64,000 nt of DNA from Paracentrotus lividus (GCA_940671915.1 CALNVZ010003433.1:47949332-48013331); one strand, 5' to 3'; numbered from the stretch's first letter, positions 40,795 through 52,602 are shown. Notes: generated from the letters alone by a model not told the origin. Numbers and translations: made by a program.

Positions 40795-42260
40795 TCATAA
40801 GGGGACCAAATCGACCTTAAATTTAGGAGCGCCAAGTCTACCTTAATCTGAGGGGACGCCATACTGACATTGAACTTAGGGCACCATATTGACTTACTAC
40901 GATTAGCCCGCACACTTCGTGTGCGGGCCGCCACTTCGTGGCGGCGTCCCGGGGCTACATATTGACCTGAAACTAAGGGATGCCAATTTGATCTTAAATT
41001 TACGGGCACCAAATCGACCTTAAACTATGGGACGCCAAATTTACATAAAACTTAGGGGCGCCAAATTGATCATAAACATAGGGGGGCAAATTGATCTTAA
41101 ACCCAGGGCTGCTAAGGTTATCTGAAACTTAGGGGGTATAATTTACTTGAAACTAGTGCCAAATTGATCTTAATCCCATGGGAGCCAAATTTAAGTGATA
41201 TGAAACTTAGGGAGCGCCAAATTGTCTCGAAATTATGGGGCTCCAAATATATTATTGATTTTAAACTTAGGGGCCCCAAGCTCATCTTAAACTTAGGGAG
41301 ATGCGCCGAATTGACCTGAAACTAAGGGGGGCGACAAATATTGGTATATTTACAGCAAAATTTCCGCTGGCGCTTCGCGCTCGCATCACTTTTTTCCAAG
41401 GAGAAATTACATTGCGTTAATTCCTGACGAACGCATTGAATGTCCTGTTTTCTGAATATTTAAATCCTACCAGTATACATTATGGGAATTCTAACCACCA
41501 AAACATTGATTCAAATTTATTTGATTTCATATTTCAAATTGACCTGAAATTAAGGGGCACTAAATTGATCTTAAAGACGGGGAATCTTCAGGTTTCATGG
41601 GGAGTGGATCAAAATTTGCTGATCCCAGACTTCAATGAAAAGCACTGGAAATAACCACCTTGAAGCTAAATTTCTGGACCACAGCAAAACAATCTGTCCC
41701 ACCCCGAAGAGCTTCGGGCATGATCGGCCAGGGAAACTGAGATTTAATGACTTTACCAGATGGAGGGATGGGAGGAATAAACAAGGCATTACTAAGGTCT
41801 GGCAGTGGTCAGGTGAGGGATGACACCTGTTACCGGGTAAACATCCATGGTGTCAGATTACCCATGGAAGCTGAAGATTCCCCGTCTTTAAACATAGGGA
41901 CGACAACCTTATCTAAAATCCAGGGGCGCCAAATGAACTTAACATAATTATACATGTATGGCGCATTCAATCTAAAATTAAGGGGCGCCAAATCGATCTT
42001 ACACTAAGGGGGCGCATAATTGTAAACGTAGGGGGGGGGACCTCTCTCTCTCTCTTGTGTCCTTCCTCCGCTCAGATCGGAGATCGTCGGCAGAACCAAA
42101 AGGTTGGTTGAAGTATCTGTGTTGGCTGGATGCTTTATTCACTGTTAGATTGATTTAGTAGATTATCCTAAACTTAGGGAGGGGAGTAGAATTGACCTGA
42201 AACTAACAAGGCAACATATTGGTCTTTCAATGATGGGGGCCAAATTGAATTTAAACTTTC
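40795..42260 (+). repeat. Degenerate ~26-bp repeat field
   Basis: Variants of AACTTAGGGGCGCCAAATTG followed by A(C/T)CTTA recur about 25 times. They are dense at 40795-41335 and again at 41535-41575, 41885-42030 and 42165-42260. Other sequence separates the blocks. A GA-rich run (40600-40750) precedes it. Type unknown. Confidence 0.85.
40904..40957. repeat. GC-rich double hairpin inside the repeat field
   Basis: GCCCGCACAC-TTC-GTGTGCGGGC (10-bp stem) is followed directly by CCGCCAC-TTC-GTGGCGG (7-bp stem). TAGCCC and GGGCTA at the edges could close a three-way junction. It interrupts an AT-richer repeat. Confidence 0.85.
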
Positions 42261-42279
42261 ATGCCTTCTTGACTCTATA

Positions 42280-42280
<1 letters not shown>

Positions 42281-42323
<43 letters not shown>
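42281..42323 (+). repeat. Run of 43 A
   Basis: Uninterrupted A, followed by GCTTGCGCTTCGCGCTCGCA. Confidence 0.98.
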
Positions 42324-42325
<2 letters not shown>

Positions 42326-42618
42326 GCTTGCGCTTCGCGCTCGCATCACGATGAAAAGGTCCTGATTTTAATAATTCATTCGTAAAGAGAAATTTCCTGC
42401 TCGCTATGTTATCATAGGCCTAAAATTATAACTATTAAAAGAAAAAAAAAATCAAGAGGAAATTAAAAAAAAAAGAAATTTACAATGGAAAGTACACATG
42501 GATTCCCAGGTTTCAGGGATAATCTTTTCTTGTTCAAGCCAATCTATTACCATTTGCATTCTTTCTTTCACTTTTCTCAGCTTCCTGAACTGCGCTTCCT
42601 GACTGTCAGAAAATTTAT

Positions 42619-42681
42619 CTTAAAAAAAAAAAAAACCCAGAAAAGTTCTTGCAGCAGGGTTTCAAAAACATTTGTAATCTT
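42619..42681 (+). repeat. Direct repeat flanking the fold-back element, left copy
   Basis: CTTAAAA(n) followed by TTCTTGCAGCAGGGTTTCAA and TTTGTAATCTTA. The right copy is at 48059-48126 in the same orientation. Confidence 0.85.
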
Positions 42682-42724
42682 ATGTTTTGCAGTAAATATA
42701 CAGCAAAATTTGTATGGGGTCTTC

Positions 42725-42975
42725 CACGAGTCCTCGGTCCCACGAGTCCTACGTCCCACGAGACCTCGTCCCACGAGTCCTACGTCCACGAGGCCGAATA
42801 TTTCCCCACGAGTCCTACGTCCACGAGACCTACGTCCCACGAGTCCTACGTCCCCACGGCCGAGTATTTCCCACGAGTCTCGGCCACGAGTCCTACGTCC
42901 ACGAGTCCTACGTCCCACGAGACCTACGTCCACGAGTCCTACGTCCCACGAGTCCTACGTCCACGAGGCCGATTT
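42725..42975 (+). repeat. Outer-domain tandem repeat, left arm
   Basis: About 15 units of CCCACGAGTCCTACGT, some changed to GAGACC or GAGGCC and some followed by GAATATTTC. Because 15 and 16 alternate, all three frames give PTSPTSHESYV-like peptides, which are artefacts. Confidence 0.95.
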
Positions 42976-43182
42976 TTCTCATATCGTATTTTCTTTATCA
43001 GAATGTTTTCAACATCAATGAAACATTTTGTAAGCTGAAATATACAACATTTAATTTAGTTGTGGTTAATACCATAGGCACTAGCATGGCGAATAATGGT
43101 GGCATCTCATTTCGCGGAGGCGGGTTTGCGACTGATTTGGGACTATGTCTAAAGACGTCCCTTATCCTTCTCATAGTGACGG

Positions 43183-43945
43183 GTCCAGGATTACGGGAGG
43201 GGGGAGGGGACCAAAATTTTCAGTTTAAAATGTACGGTCAATGAGTGGTTTTCAAATTATAGGGGCGCCCCCCCCACCCCCACCCCCGGATCCGCCTCTG
43301 CGTCGCTTGGACGTCGACGCGACAATAAAAAAATAAATAAAAAAAAAATTATATAAAAATTAATAAATATTTTTTTTTTTTTTAAGTTTTAGTGGAAGAA
43401 GTACGTAAGTCCACCCAAGCTTGGGTCAAGAATTTGTGAGGGGAAAAGGGATTAGGTAATAAGAGACACAAGAAAATATTTTACCAAAATTCGACTGACA
43501 GCACATGAGGGGGTACTTGATGGGGCGGTAATCTCATTTTATTTTTGAATGGGCAGGGGAGGCGGGGGGGGGGGTTAAGAGAAACCCCATGAGCAGTGTG
43601 TTTCTGAGTAGGGTTGGAATATATGTTTATTATGAACAAAAAATTAGGCTTTAAAATTAGACAAGGTGAGTGAGTTTCTGATTTTTATGGATAAGTTTTC
43701 AAACACCCCTCCCCCCGACGGCCCCAAGATTATAAACAAAATTGGGATGTGTTAAGGTTCACATACGCAAGGCGTCACTGCAATGCCAGGATTACAGGAG
43801 GGGGGGGGGGCTCCAAAATTTTCGGTTTAAAATGTACGGTCAATGAGTGGTTTTCAAATTATAGGGGCCCCCCCCCCACCCCAACCCCGGATGCGCTCTG
43901 CGTCGCAGAGACGTAGCCGCGACAATAAAAAAAAAAACAAAATAA
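43183..43945 (+). repeat. Direct ~140-bp repeat in and beside the left arm
   Basis: CCAGGATTACGGGAGG through GACAATAAAAAAATAAATAA at 43183-43345 recurs at about 43785-43945 with small changes. The right arm has one counterpart (47430-47570). Confidence 0.85.
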
Positions 43946-43959
43946 AAATTATATGAATT

Positions 43960-44070
43960 TCTCCGCGACGGAAAAAGAGTGTCGGAGACGTCTCCGCGAC
44001 AAGTTTCAAAACCGTCTCACAACTCATCTAACAAGACTAAAAGTAGTCCCAATTGCGTTCAAATTCATCT
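43960..44070. mobile_element. Fragment related to the GAGACGTCTC MITEs
   Basis: GGAGACGTCTCCGCGAC and ACCGTCTCACAAC words as in the MITEs at 50868 and 57471. The ends are not intact. Confidence 0.55.
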
Positions 44071-44224
44071 CCGCGAAATTAGCTTCCACCATTAGTTGCG
44101 GATATATTTTTAATAGATGTAGTTCTTGTTTTTACATGAAAAATTAAGATTTACATCCTTGAGAAATCATAATTACATATTTATCAAATTATTATAAATT
44201 ATAATCTCGAATTGAGAGATCATA

Positions 44225-44490
44225 ATTCATGAATCCCGAACAGGGGCGTAGACACCGGGGGGGGGTGCATCCCCAATTAAAAAGATGGGGATGGCATGTA
44301 CAATCCAGGGGCCGCGGAGCGTTTTTGAAAGTGGAGGGGCTGAGCCGAAGTGGGGGGGGGGGCTGAACAGGCTAAAAATCACAAATGTATGGTCATTTTT
44401 GCGTTTTTGTACACGTTGGCTGAAAAAAGTGGGGGGGGGGGCTGGCCCCCCCCCCCCAGCCCCCCCCCCGCTCTTGCGGCCCTGCAATCA
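44225..44490. repeat. G/C-run dispersed repeat, copy 1
   Basis: GGAGCGTTTTTGAAAGTGGA followed by GCTGAACAGGCTAAAAATCA and AATGTATGGTCATTTTTG. The same phrases occur at 55210-55330. It contains very long G and C runs that may be assembled imprecisely. Confidence 0.8.
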
Positions 44491-45145
44491 CCCCTCCCGA
44501 ATAACGCGGGTGATATGTATGTTTTTTTAAAGCTGAAATGGGCTTTCCACACTCGTGTTCTTCCATCATGTCCCGGAATCTAACAATTTCTGCTCGCTCG
44601 CGCTTAATATTGTTATTATTTTTATTTATTTTTATTATTATTTTCATTATTAAAATCCAGATTAATTATTTATATTATTTTTATATCTTTAAGCAACATA
44701 GAGTTTCACATTTTGGCAGTCATCAAACAAAAAGCAAATAGTCGGGATAATGCATTTACGCCAACTTCTTTATTCATTTCATGTCAAATTTTCGACGGAC
44801 TGCGTCTTCATCAGGAATATAATTTTTGTAAATTATAGACGGAGGTCCTTAAAAAATGGAGAAGAAATGAATAAAAAACTTTGCGTAAATGCATTATTTG
44901 CTTTTATTATATTTTAATGTATGTTTAAGCCTATACTTATTTTAGTATTTCCAGTGAAATTATTGTTAATCTGTTTCTTCAAACAGTCTCTATTTCTATA
45001 AGTCTATTTATCCTACATTTTGTTTTAATTTGTATTTATACTTATATTTGCCAGAAAATTGCGGAGTACACAAATCTTTAACATAAAATAAATTAGCTTA
45101 AATTACTTTTATCTACTAGAGGTGTATACAGTTCTCGCTATTACA

Positions 45146-45243
45146 GTAGCGGACGCAGACCAGAGTCATACAATGAACTTACCGGGCCCATGCGTAAACA
45201 TAATAGAGTCGCTTTTGTCCCCAGACAATTGGGCCACCGAAAT
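45146..45243 (+). repeat. Dispersed repeat, copy 2
   Basis: Same orientation as 587-684. It begins GCGGACGCAGACCAGAG. Confidence 0.7.
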
Positions 45244-45449
45244 GAGTTCATTGATCTGCTGCTATATTCTGCAGAAATTAACCCTCCTCCCCATCCCATT
45301 CCCTTCGGGTCCCACGTGTTGTTTTGTTACCTTCGTTAATATTGAGCATTTATCATGATTTTATATTGCAAGATTCTGTTCATTTAGCCTAAAACTTTCT
45401 GCTCGCATGGTATTTAGATTTGTGGAGACAAATCGGGCTCAGGCCCAAA

Positions 45450-45510
45450 ATTGGTAGTTTTTTTTTGTTTTTGTTTTTGTTTTTTGTTTTGTTTTGTTTT
45501 GTGTTTTGTG

Positions 45511-45540
<30 letters not shown>
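45450..45540. repeat. T/G-rich low-complexity run
   Basis: GTTTTTGTTTTTTG words ending in about 27 T. Confidence 0.9.
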
Positions 45541-45541
<1 letters not shown>

Positions 45542-46079
45542 GCTTGCGCTCTTGCTCGCTTAGAATTAAATAGGCTTTATAGATTAAGGAAATAAAAATT
45601 TGGCACATACCCTAGGCCTACTGTACGGCATGTTTGTTAATTTCATTTTTAATCAATGCAGTATTTTTATTTTTTTATTATGCAAGATTTGGTTCATTTA
45701 ACCTCAAACATTTCCGCTCGGCGCTCTCGCGCTCGCTTTGTATATTTGCTGAGGAAATTCGGACACACCCCTCAAATCTGCCCCAAAATCAATTAAAGAC
45801 TTTGAAAATGTTTGATTTTGGGGGGGGGGGCGATTTGGGGGCGATTCCCTGGAGACCCAGAGATGTCACGGCGACATCTGCAAGCCTACAGAGACTGGAG
45901 TCGCGAACTAGTTGCGACCGATTTTGTGTATAGTAGTAGCCAAAAGAGTATTGGGATGTCAGGTTGCTTGCAGCTAGCAACTGGAAAGACTTTTAAATCA
46001 ATATCCCCGCACCTCTCCGGAGACTCAGGAGACATCTCCACGACTCTCGAGACTCAAATCGCGAACTAGTCTAGACTCA

Positions 46080-46962
46080 TTGCCAATGAAGATATGACAT
46101 TGCTCCTTGAAAACAAAGGTATGAACATCAAGTTGTTAACAGCAAAATAAAAGTGAAGCACAAAATAATGTATGGCACTTTTCTAATGTATTCCTTTCAT
46201 CAAACTTGGAATCGACCAAAAGGTAGTACTCTTAGCCTTATTATTGATTTGTATTATGAAAATAATATTTAAATAATATTAGAAAAAGAATAATATACAA
46301 AATAGTCAAAGAATTTACTGAAGGGTCTTAAATTTCAAACGATATCTTAAAGTTAATTATTTTCAACATTTTCAGCAAATTCCAGACATAGTAGAGTCAT
46401 TGTAGTTTTAAAAAAAAGTACATTAAATACATTATGCCAATATGGGCATTTTGGTGATGATGTCAACATTGAATATTGCAGACAGGGGGGTTGGTGATAA
46501 TTGTTTTCTTCACAATAAAAGTTAGAGCAGTAGTTATTGATTCATGTAAACAAGATTAGACTGTGTGTCATTTTGTGATTTTATTCAAATTAGGCAAATG
46601 AGCTTAAGGGGCCCATATTACCTGCATGTACCCTACTAAAACATTTTGGTTACATGTGGTTACATGTGGGGTGGCGGTGATATACCCATTCTAGGGCACT
46701 TTTTCATTGTTTTTTGTTATTAAGGGGCGGCCCCCTTTCCCCTGGATCTATGACTGTCTGACACCAAAACACAACAAACTCTAATAAGTTCAAAGAAAAA
46801 ATTTCAATAAAACATTTCATGCGGGATGGAAAACCATTTTATTTATTTATTTTTTATTTTGTTGTCTTCGGGGGGGGGGGGGTTCTATTTTACGAGGGCG
46901 AGCACCTTCAAGCCCCTCCCGTATCTATGTATGCAAACTTATCATTTGTTTAAAACTGCAAA
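46080..46962. other. Middle of the fold-back element, nothing identified
   Basis: AT-rich sequence with a G run (46870). No coding signal. Confidence 0.45.
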
Positions 46963-47779
46963 CATTGCAGTGACGCCTTGCGTATGTGAACCTTAACACA
47001 TCCAATTTTGTTATAATCTTGGGCCGTCGGGGGGAGGGGTGTTTGAAAACTTATCCAATAAATATGAGAAAACTCACTCCCTTGTTTCAGATTTTAAAAG
47101 CCTAATTTTTTGTTCATAATAAACATATATTCCAACCCTACTCAGAAACACACTGCTCATGGGGTTCTCTTAACCCCCCCCCCCGCCTCCCCTGCCCATT
47201 CAAAAATAAAATGAAATTACCGCCCCCATCAAGTACCCCTCATGTGCTGTCAGTCGAATTTTGGTAAAATATTTTCTTGTGTCTCTTATTACCTAATCCC
47301 TCTTCCCCTCAAAAATCTTTGACCCAAGCTTGGGTGGACTTACGTACTTCTTCCACTAAAACTTTAAAAAAAAAAAATATTTATTAAATTTTTTATATAA
47401 TTTTTTTTTTTTTTTTTTTTTAATTGTCGCGTCGACGTCCAAGCGACGCAGAGGCGGATCGGGGTGGGGTGGGGGGGGGCCTATATTTGCAAATTCAACC
47501 ATCATTGACCGTACATTTTAAACTGAAATTTTTGGTGCCCCTCCCCCCTCCCGTAATCCTGGACCCGTCACTACTGAGAAGGATAAGGGACGTCTTTAGA
47601 CATAGTCCAAATCAGTCGCAAACCCGCCTCGCGAAATGAGATGCCACCATTATTCGCCATGCTAGTGCCTATGGTATTAACCACAACTAAATAATTCATG
47701 TTGTATAATCAGCTTACAAAATGTTTCATTGATGTTGAAAAACATTCTGATAAAAGAAAATACGATATGAGAAAAATCG

Positions 47780-48040
47780 GCCTCGTGGGACGTAGGACTC
47801 GTGGGACGTAGGCTCGTGGGACGTAGGTCTCGTGGGACGTAGGACTCGTGGGACGTAGGACTCGTGGGCCCGAGGACTCGTGGGAAAATACTCGGCCTCG
47901 TGGGACGTAGGACGTCGTGGACGGTACGGTCTCGTGGGACGTAGGACTCGTGGGAAATTATTCGGCCTCGTGGGACGTAGGACTCGTGGGACCGAGGTCT
48001 CGTGGGACGTAGGACTCGTGGGACCGAGGACTCGTGGACC
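47780..48040 (-). repeat. Outer-domain tandem repeat, right arm
   Basis: Same units in reverse (GGGACGTAGGACTCGTG), about 15 copies, ending GACCGAGGACTCGTGGACC. Confidence 0.95.
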
Positions 48041-48058
48041 CTCCCCGTATTTTTTCTC

Positions 48059-48126
48059 CTTAAAAAAAAGAAGAAAGAAACAGAGGGTTTTTCTTGCAGC
48101 AGGGGTTCAAGAAAACCTGTAATCTT
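48059..48126 (+). repeat. Direct repeat flanking the fold-back element, right copy
   Basis: CTTAAAAAAAAG, TTCTTGCAGCAGGGGTTCAA and CCTGTAATCTTA match the left copy at 42619-42681. Confidence 0.85.
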
Positions 48127-48514
48127 ACTGCACAACTTATTGTTAACACAATTTAAAGTAAAATTAAAGAAAATTGGTTTATTCTGGAAATTTTCTGCAA
48201 TTTAACAGAACATGTCTGTTTTAAAAAAGGAAAAAGTCTATTATTAAAGGAAATTTTTAAAATTTCATACCCCATAAACCAATTTTCTGTATCAAATTTT
48301 ATTGCAAATATTAGCCATGATGAGCAATAACAAAGTAGGACTATAGCAAATCCAAAATATTATTATTATTTTGTGGGGCGGACATAAAAAAAAAAACCTA
48401 CTGAAAAATGCGTCATCCTGTACATAAGCAGCCATCAAATAGTGAATGAATTTTTTTTCTTGTTAAAATCCATGTTTATCCCCAATGCCAATTATGGCGA
48501 CATGGGATCAATAA

Positions 48515-49078
48515 ATTGTCATTGTCATTGTCATTGTCATTGTCATTGTCATTGTCATCATAATCATCACCATCATCCTTTGAAAATCACTAACATCATC
48601 ATCATCATCATCAACAACAACATCATCGTCATCATCATCATCATCACCATCATAATCATCACCATCATAATCATCACCATCATCATCATCATTATCATAA
48701 TCATCACCATCATCATTTGAAAATCATCAACATCATCATCGTCATCATCATCATCATCATCATTATCATAATCATCACCATCATCATTTGAAAATCATCA
48801 ACATCATTATCATAAACATCACCATCATCATTTGAAAATCATCAACATCATCATCTTCTTCATCATCATCATCATCATCATCATTGTCGTCATCATCATC
48901 ATCACCACCACCATCATCATCATAATCATCACCATCATCGTTTGAAAATCGTCAACATCATCAGTATCATCGTCATCATCATCATTATCATCCTCATCAT
49001 CATTATAATCATCATCAAGACATCATCGTCATCATTATCATCATGATCATCATCATTATCATCATCATCATCATCTCT
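48515..49078. repeat. 560-bp ATC/TCATTG microsatellite with higher-order units
   Basis: Starts with about seven TCATTG units, then TCA-triplets broken by TTTGAAAATCATCAACATCA at near-regular spacing (48577, 48716, 48787, 48830, 48939). A 92-residue I/H frame across it is an artefact. Confidence 0.93.
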
Positions 49079-49599
49079 GTCAGATGAAAATCAAAAGGAA
49101 AAGAAGAAAACAAACATGGAATTTTAAAAAAAAAAAAAAAAAAAAAAAAATCAAGTTTCCTGGTCAACAAAAGTCTTCAATAGTGTATATCCACGCTTTT
49201 TAGAATAGCGCCATCTTTAAAGATTGACTGTTCAATTATTCTACTCTTGTTTAGTGTTACTGTTAGGTTATACTCTTCACTCAGCTAAACTTGGTATTTT
49301 AGAAAAATATTGAATTGTTATTCGTAAGATTGTCTGGTGCCCAGTGTTGAGAAATTGAGTTACCTGTTAAACAATCTAAACGTTTTGAATAATTTATCGT
49401 TATTAATTATTATCTATATCACGCCAAGGTCACTCAGGAAGAGGCAATCAGAAATAATTATAAGAAATGGAGGAAAGAGTTGCCATTTGAAACAATTTGT
49501 ATTTTCTTTCAATTAACCGATTTAGATCCTTTCTAAAAAAAAATTCCTATGGTCATTTTACTCTTTCCAAATGATTGATTATCTCCTTGGGTTTGATTC

Positions 49600-49850
49600 C
49601 TCTTTAATATAATTGAACATCAATGATGAGGTTTATATATTCACTTTGTAGGCCCTATAAGTGAGTTGGAGGGGAAGGAAACCCTAGGAATTCATTAAAT
49701 TGTATAAAAACAGGAAAATCAAAGAAAATTTGAGAAAAAATGAATGAATAATAAGAAAGTTATGAGCACTTGAATGTTGTGATCACTACTGCTATGGGGA
49801 TCCTCATATTGGCAACGGGCCCAAGATGTGTGATGTCATACATACTAAGT
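49600..49850. mobile_element. Decayed copy of MITE family E
   Basis: AATAAGAAAGTTATGAGCAC and ATTGGCAACGG phrases match 36268-36857. The ends are lost. Confidence 0.55.
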
Positions 49851-49859
49851 AATTCCCAT

Positions 49860-50180
49860 TTGGTCTGATGGTCACTTGGTCTAATTGCCAATTGGTCTAA
49901 TAGCCAAACTGTCTAAACATTTTCGTTTCATTCCCAAATCATGTCGTATATATTATCAGTTAATTGTTACTGGACTTGTCTTAGTGGGGTAATGCACATT
50001 TAGAAAAAAGAAATTAGACGACAATTAGACAATATGCAAATAAGGCGAAGTAGCAATTAGACCAAAAGGCAATTAGACGAACTGGTTGTTGACGAAATGG
50101 AATTAGACCATGTGGGAAGAGCATTACCAAAGTGGCATTAGTGTCAAAGTGGGTTTAGACCAAGTGGCAAATCACCACCA
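49860..50180. repeat. Degenerate ~20-bp TTAGACCAA repeat in both orientations
   Basis: The left third has TTGGTCTAATTGCC words (49860-49915), the right part AATTAGACCAAAAGGC words (50010-50170), so the field can fold back. Same word as 7436-7640. Confidence 0.78.
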
Positions 50181-50867
50181 GTTTGGGCTACCGGTAAAGC
50201 ACCTGTTTATGTTTACACCAGTGACTGGCCTACCGTGCATGCATGATTGAGAACAGACACTCCTAACTAAAATAAAGTTCTGGCGTGGCCGTGGATGTTT
50301 CTGCTTTGGTCTTGAGATTGAGATTAAATGTCGATGGGAAACACATCGTATTTGGTAAGACGCAAACCACTTGGGATATATTACTTTAGATAAATACTAA
50401 CTTAATAAAATGTAGACGCGTACATCGTTTTTGCTCTGTGTAAATTATGCGTGTTGAAACTTCATGATCTTGTTCCGACTCGTTGTTGATAGGGTGGCCT
50501 CTCGAGCTCTTCAAGCGCCCAGCTCACCGGGCCGGGCTCAGCTCGGCTGTTGCGGTGGCAGCGTATGAGGGTACAATCCAAGCATCCAGAAAGCAGTGAT
50601 TTCAGGATTTCATATCAGATTATCTCACACATTTATTGGTTACGGAAGTGTTATATTTTTACATGTTGAAGAGAAATGATTGAATGCTGTTCGTGTGTTA
50701 TGTGTGTTATGTTGTAAAAGTGCCATCAATTCGTAAGTTAGGATGATCGATGACTGAAAAAATATTAAATAGGGTCGAGGCACTCATTACTACGAGGTCG
50801 AGGTTGAGCTAGTATAGCAGGGGGTGTAGACTGAATGAGGGTTTAAATGCTAGTGAATTAGGGTGCT

Positions 50868-51104
50868 ATCTCACTTCGCGGAGACGTCTCCATGACAGAA
50901 TAGAAATTTAGTATCCGTGACGGATAAATAGTATTAGAGACGTCTCCACTCCTGAATTTCGGAGACAGATTTTTTTTTTGTAAATTGTCGCGGAGATGTC
51001 TCGGAGACGTCTCCGTGACGTCTCTAATACTATTTATCCGTCGCGGAGACGAAATTTCTATTCGGTCGCGGAGACGTCTCCGCGAAGTGAGATAGCACCC
51101 TTAA
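50868..51104. mobile_element. Harbinger-like GAGACGTCTC MITE, copy 2
   Basis: Ends GGGTGCTATCTCACTTCGCG and CGCGAAGTGAGATAGCACCC with TTA on both outer sides. GAGACGTCTC occurs five times inside. A TTA duplication is typical of PIF/Harbinger. Confidence 0.9.
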
Positions 51105-51830
51105 TAAAAAATGAGAACATTCCCAACAAGCACTGATTTAGACAAAGGCCTTATTGAATTTTTATTGAAAAAGTAGAAGAGAGATCGGGAGAGAAAGGAA
51201 GAGGGGAAGATCTAGGGGGTGGGGTAGAAATGAGGGGGGTGGGGCAGCAGTAGGCCTATGCTATTTGAAAATATTCAGGACTCTTTAGAATCATTTCTTG
51301 TAAAGAGCCTAGCTGTTCTCGGGGGAAATTGCCGTCATTGCTTTGAGAGTCAACCAGGAAAGTTCACTCACAGGGAGCTCCGGTTAAATGACCGCTTCCA
51401 TTCCTCTCCGGCTGAATCAATCTGGTCAGAATTCGATCCCAAATTCAATCGCCCCATGCCAGGAACGAGGCGAAAGTGCTTTGAAGGGAAACAAACATTT
51501 TCTGAATTCCAAGGAAATGAACACTAGTAGTTCAATCTTGCTATTAACTGATTTAATGTGCTCTCTGTAGGCGATTTGGGTGTCGAATGAGCGCAATTAA
51601 TTTGAAGCGGTATTGGGATTCATTACCGAGTCTTATTGGCCAGTTATGCCGGGCCAGCTGTGTATTCCAATTCCGAGATATTTTAATTTGTTTGTTGTTT
51701 GATGTTGGTGGTGAAAAAGAACAATAATTAAGTTTGAATGGAAGTATCTTGGTCATGGGGAGAGTGACGCCAATGGCCTTACAGACCAGCTCCTGGAAAA
51801 ATTCTATAATTTTTCTCTCTAGTCCTGGCA
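51105..51830. other. Non-repetitive stretch, no gene supported
   Basis: An 89-residue plus-strand frame (51258-51527) and a 112-residue minus-strand frame (51553-51891) exist, but neither resembles a known family nor has splice signals that demand it. The sequence looks less AT-rich and less repetitive than its surroundings. Confidence 0.4.
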
Positions 51831-51837
51831 GTAAAAC

Positions 51838-51893
51838 TATATATATGATGCAACCATATATATGATGCAACCATATATATGTTGCAACCATAT
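51838..51893. repeat. Three 19-bp tandem units
   Basis: ATATATGATGCAACCAT three times, the last with GTTGC. Confidence 0.92.
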
Positions 51894-52209
51894 ATTTTCT
51901 TCATTCTTTTACTTCATGTAGAAGAGAGTTGATCTGAAATAAATAGAGGAACGGTTGTACAGACCAAGTGATTTGGGAGTTGAGGCACAGGAACAAATAT
52001 TGAAAGAGACCAGAAACTAGAGTTGAGGGATACAAAGAGAAAGAATGAGAAAGATAGGGGCTGAGACAGCATTATCAGTGAAACAAAGTAAGAGAAAAGA
52101 AAGATATTCCAGGGTAGAGATAATGGAGAGAAAAGTTACACTAGGGGAGGGAGATACATGTACATGTGATATAGGCCTACAATTGGGCCTAAGGGGAGAG
52201 CTAGAGAGT

Positions 52210-52298
52210 AAAAAAAAGATAAATAAATAAACAATAAAAAACAAATAAATAAATAAATAAATAAAATAAAATAAAAAAATAGAAAAATTAAAATCAAA

Positions 52299-52334
<36 letters not shown>

Positions 52335-52391
52335 ATGGATGAATAAATAAATAAATAGATAAATAAATAAATAAATGAATAAATGGATGAA

Positions 52392-52422
<31 letters not shown>

Positions 52423-52431
52423 ATGGATGAA

Positions 52432-52474
<43 letters not shown>

Positions 52475-52602
52475 ACAATAAAAAATAAATAAATAAATAA
52501 AAGAAATAAATAAATAAATAAAATAAAATAAAAAAATTAAAAAAAAATTAAAATCAAATTAAATAAATAAATAAATAAATAAGTAATAAATAAATGGATG
52601 AA

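Larger units (their letters stand above)
42718..48045. mobile_element. 5.3-kb fold-back element with ~1.07-kb inverted arms (TU-like)
   Basis: Arms 42718-43785 and 46963-48045 are inverted copies. Each has an outer part of 15-16-bp tandem repeats (CCACGAGTCCTACGTC) and an inner non-repeated part containing CTTGGGTGGACTTACGTACT on the right and its complement on the left. This two-part arm is how I remember the TU fold-back transposons of sea urchin. The 3.1-kb middle has no transposase frame. Confidence 0.88.

Noticed and set aside
42725..42975. CRISPR-like array of short repeats
   Set aside because: Units are head to tail with no unique spacers, and the genome is animal.
42485..43244. Overlapping frames of 129-178 residues with PTSHESYV repeats
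   Set aside because: Produced by the 15-16-bp tandem repeat of the fold-back arm. The same peptides appear in several frames and on the mirror arm.
48442..48720. 92-residue H/I-rich frame
   Set aside because: Translation of the ATC microsatellite.
51258..51891. 89- and 112-residue frames as genes
   Set aside because: No family resemblance, no supporting splice sites and opposite strands. They may be chance in less AT-rich DNA.
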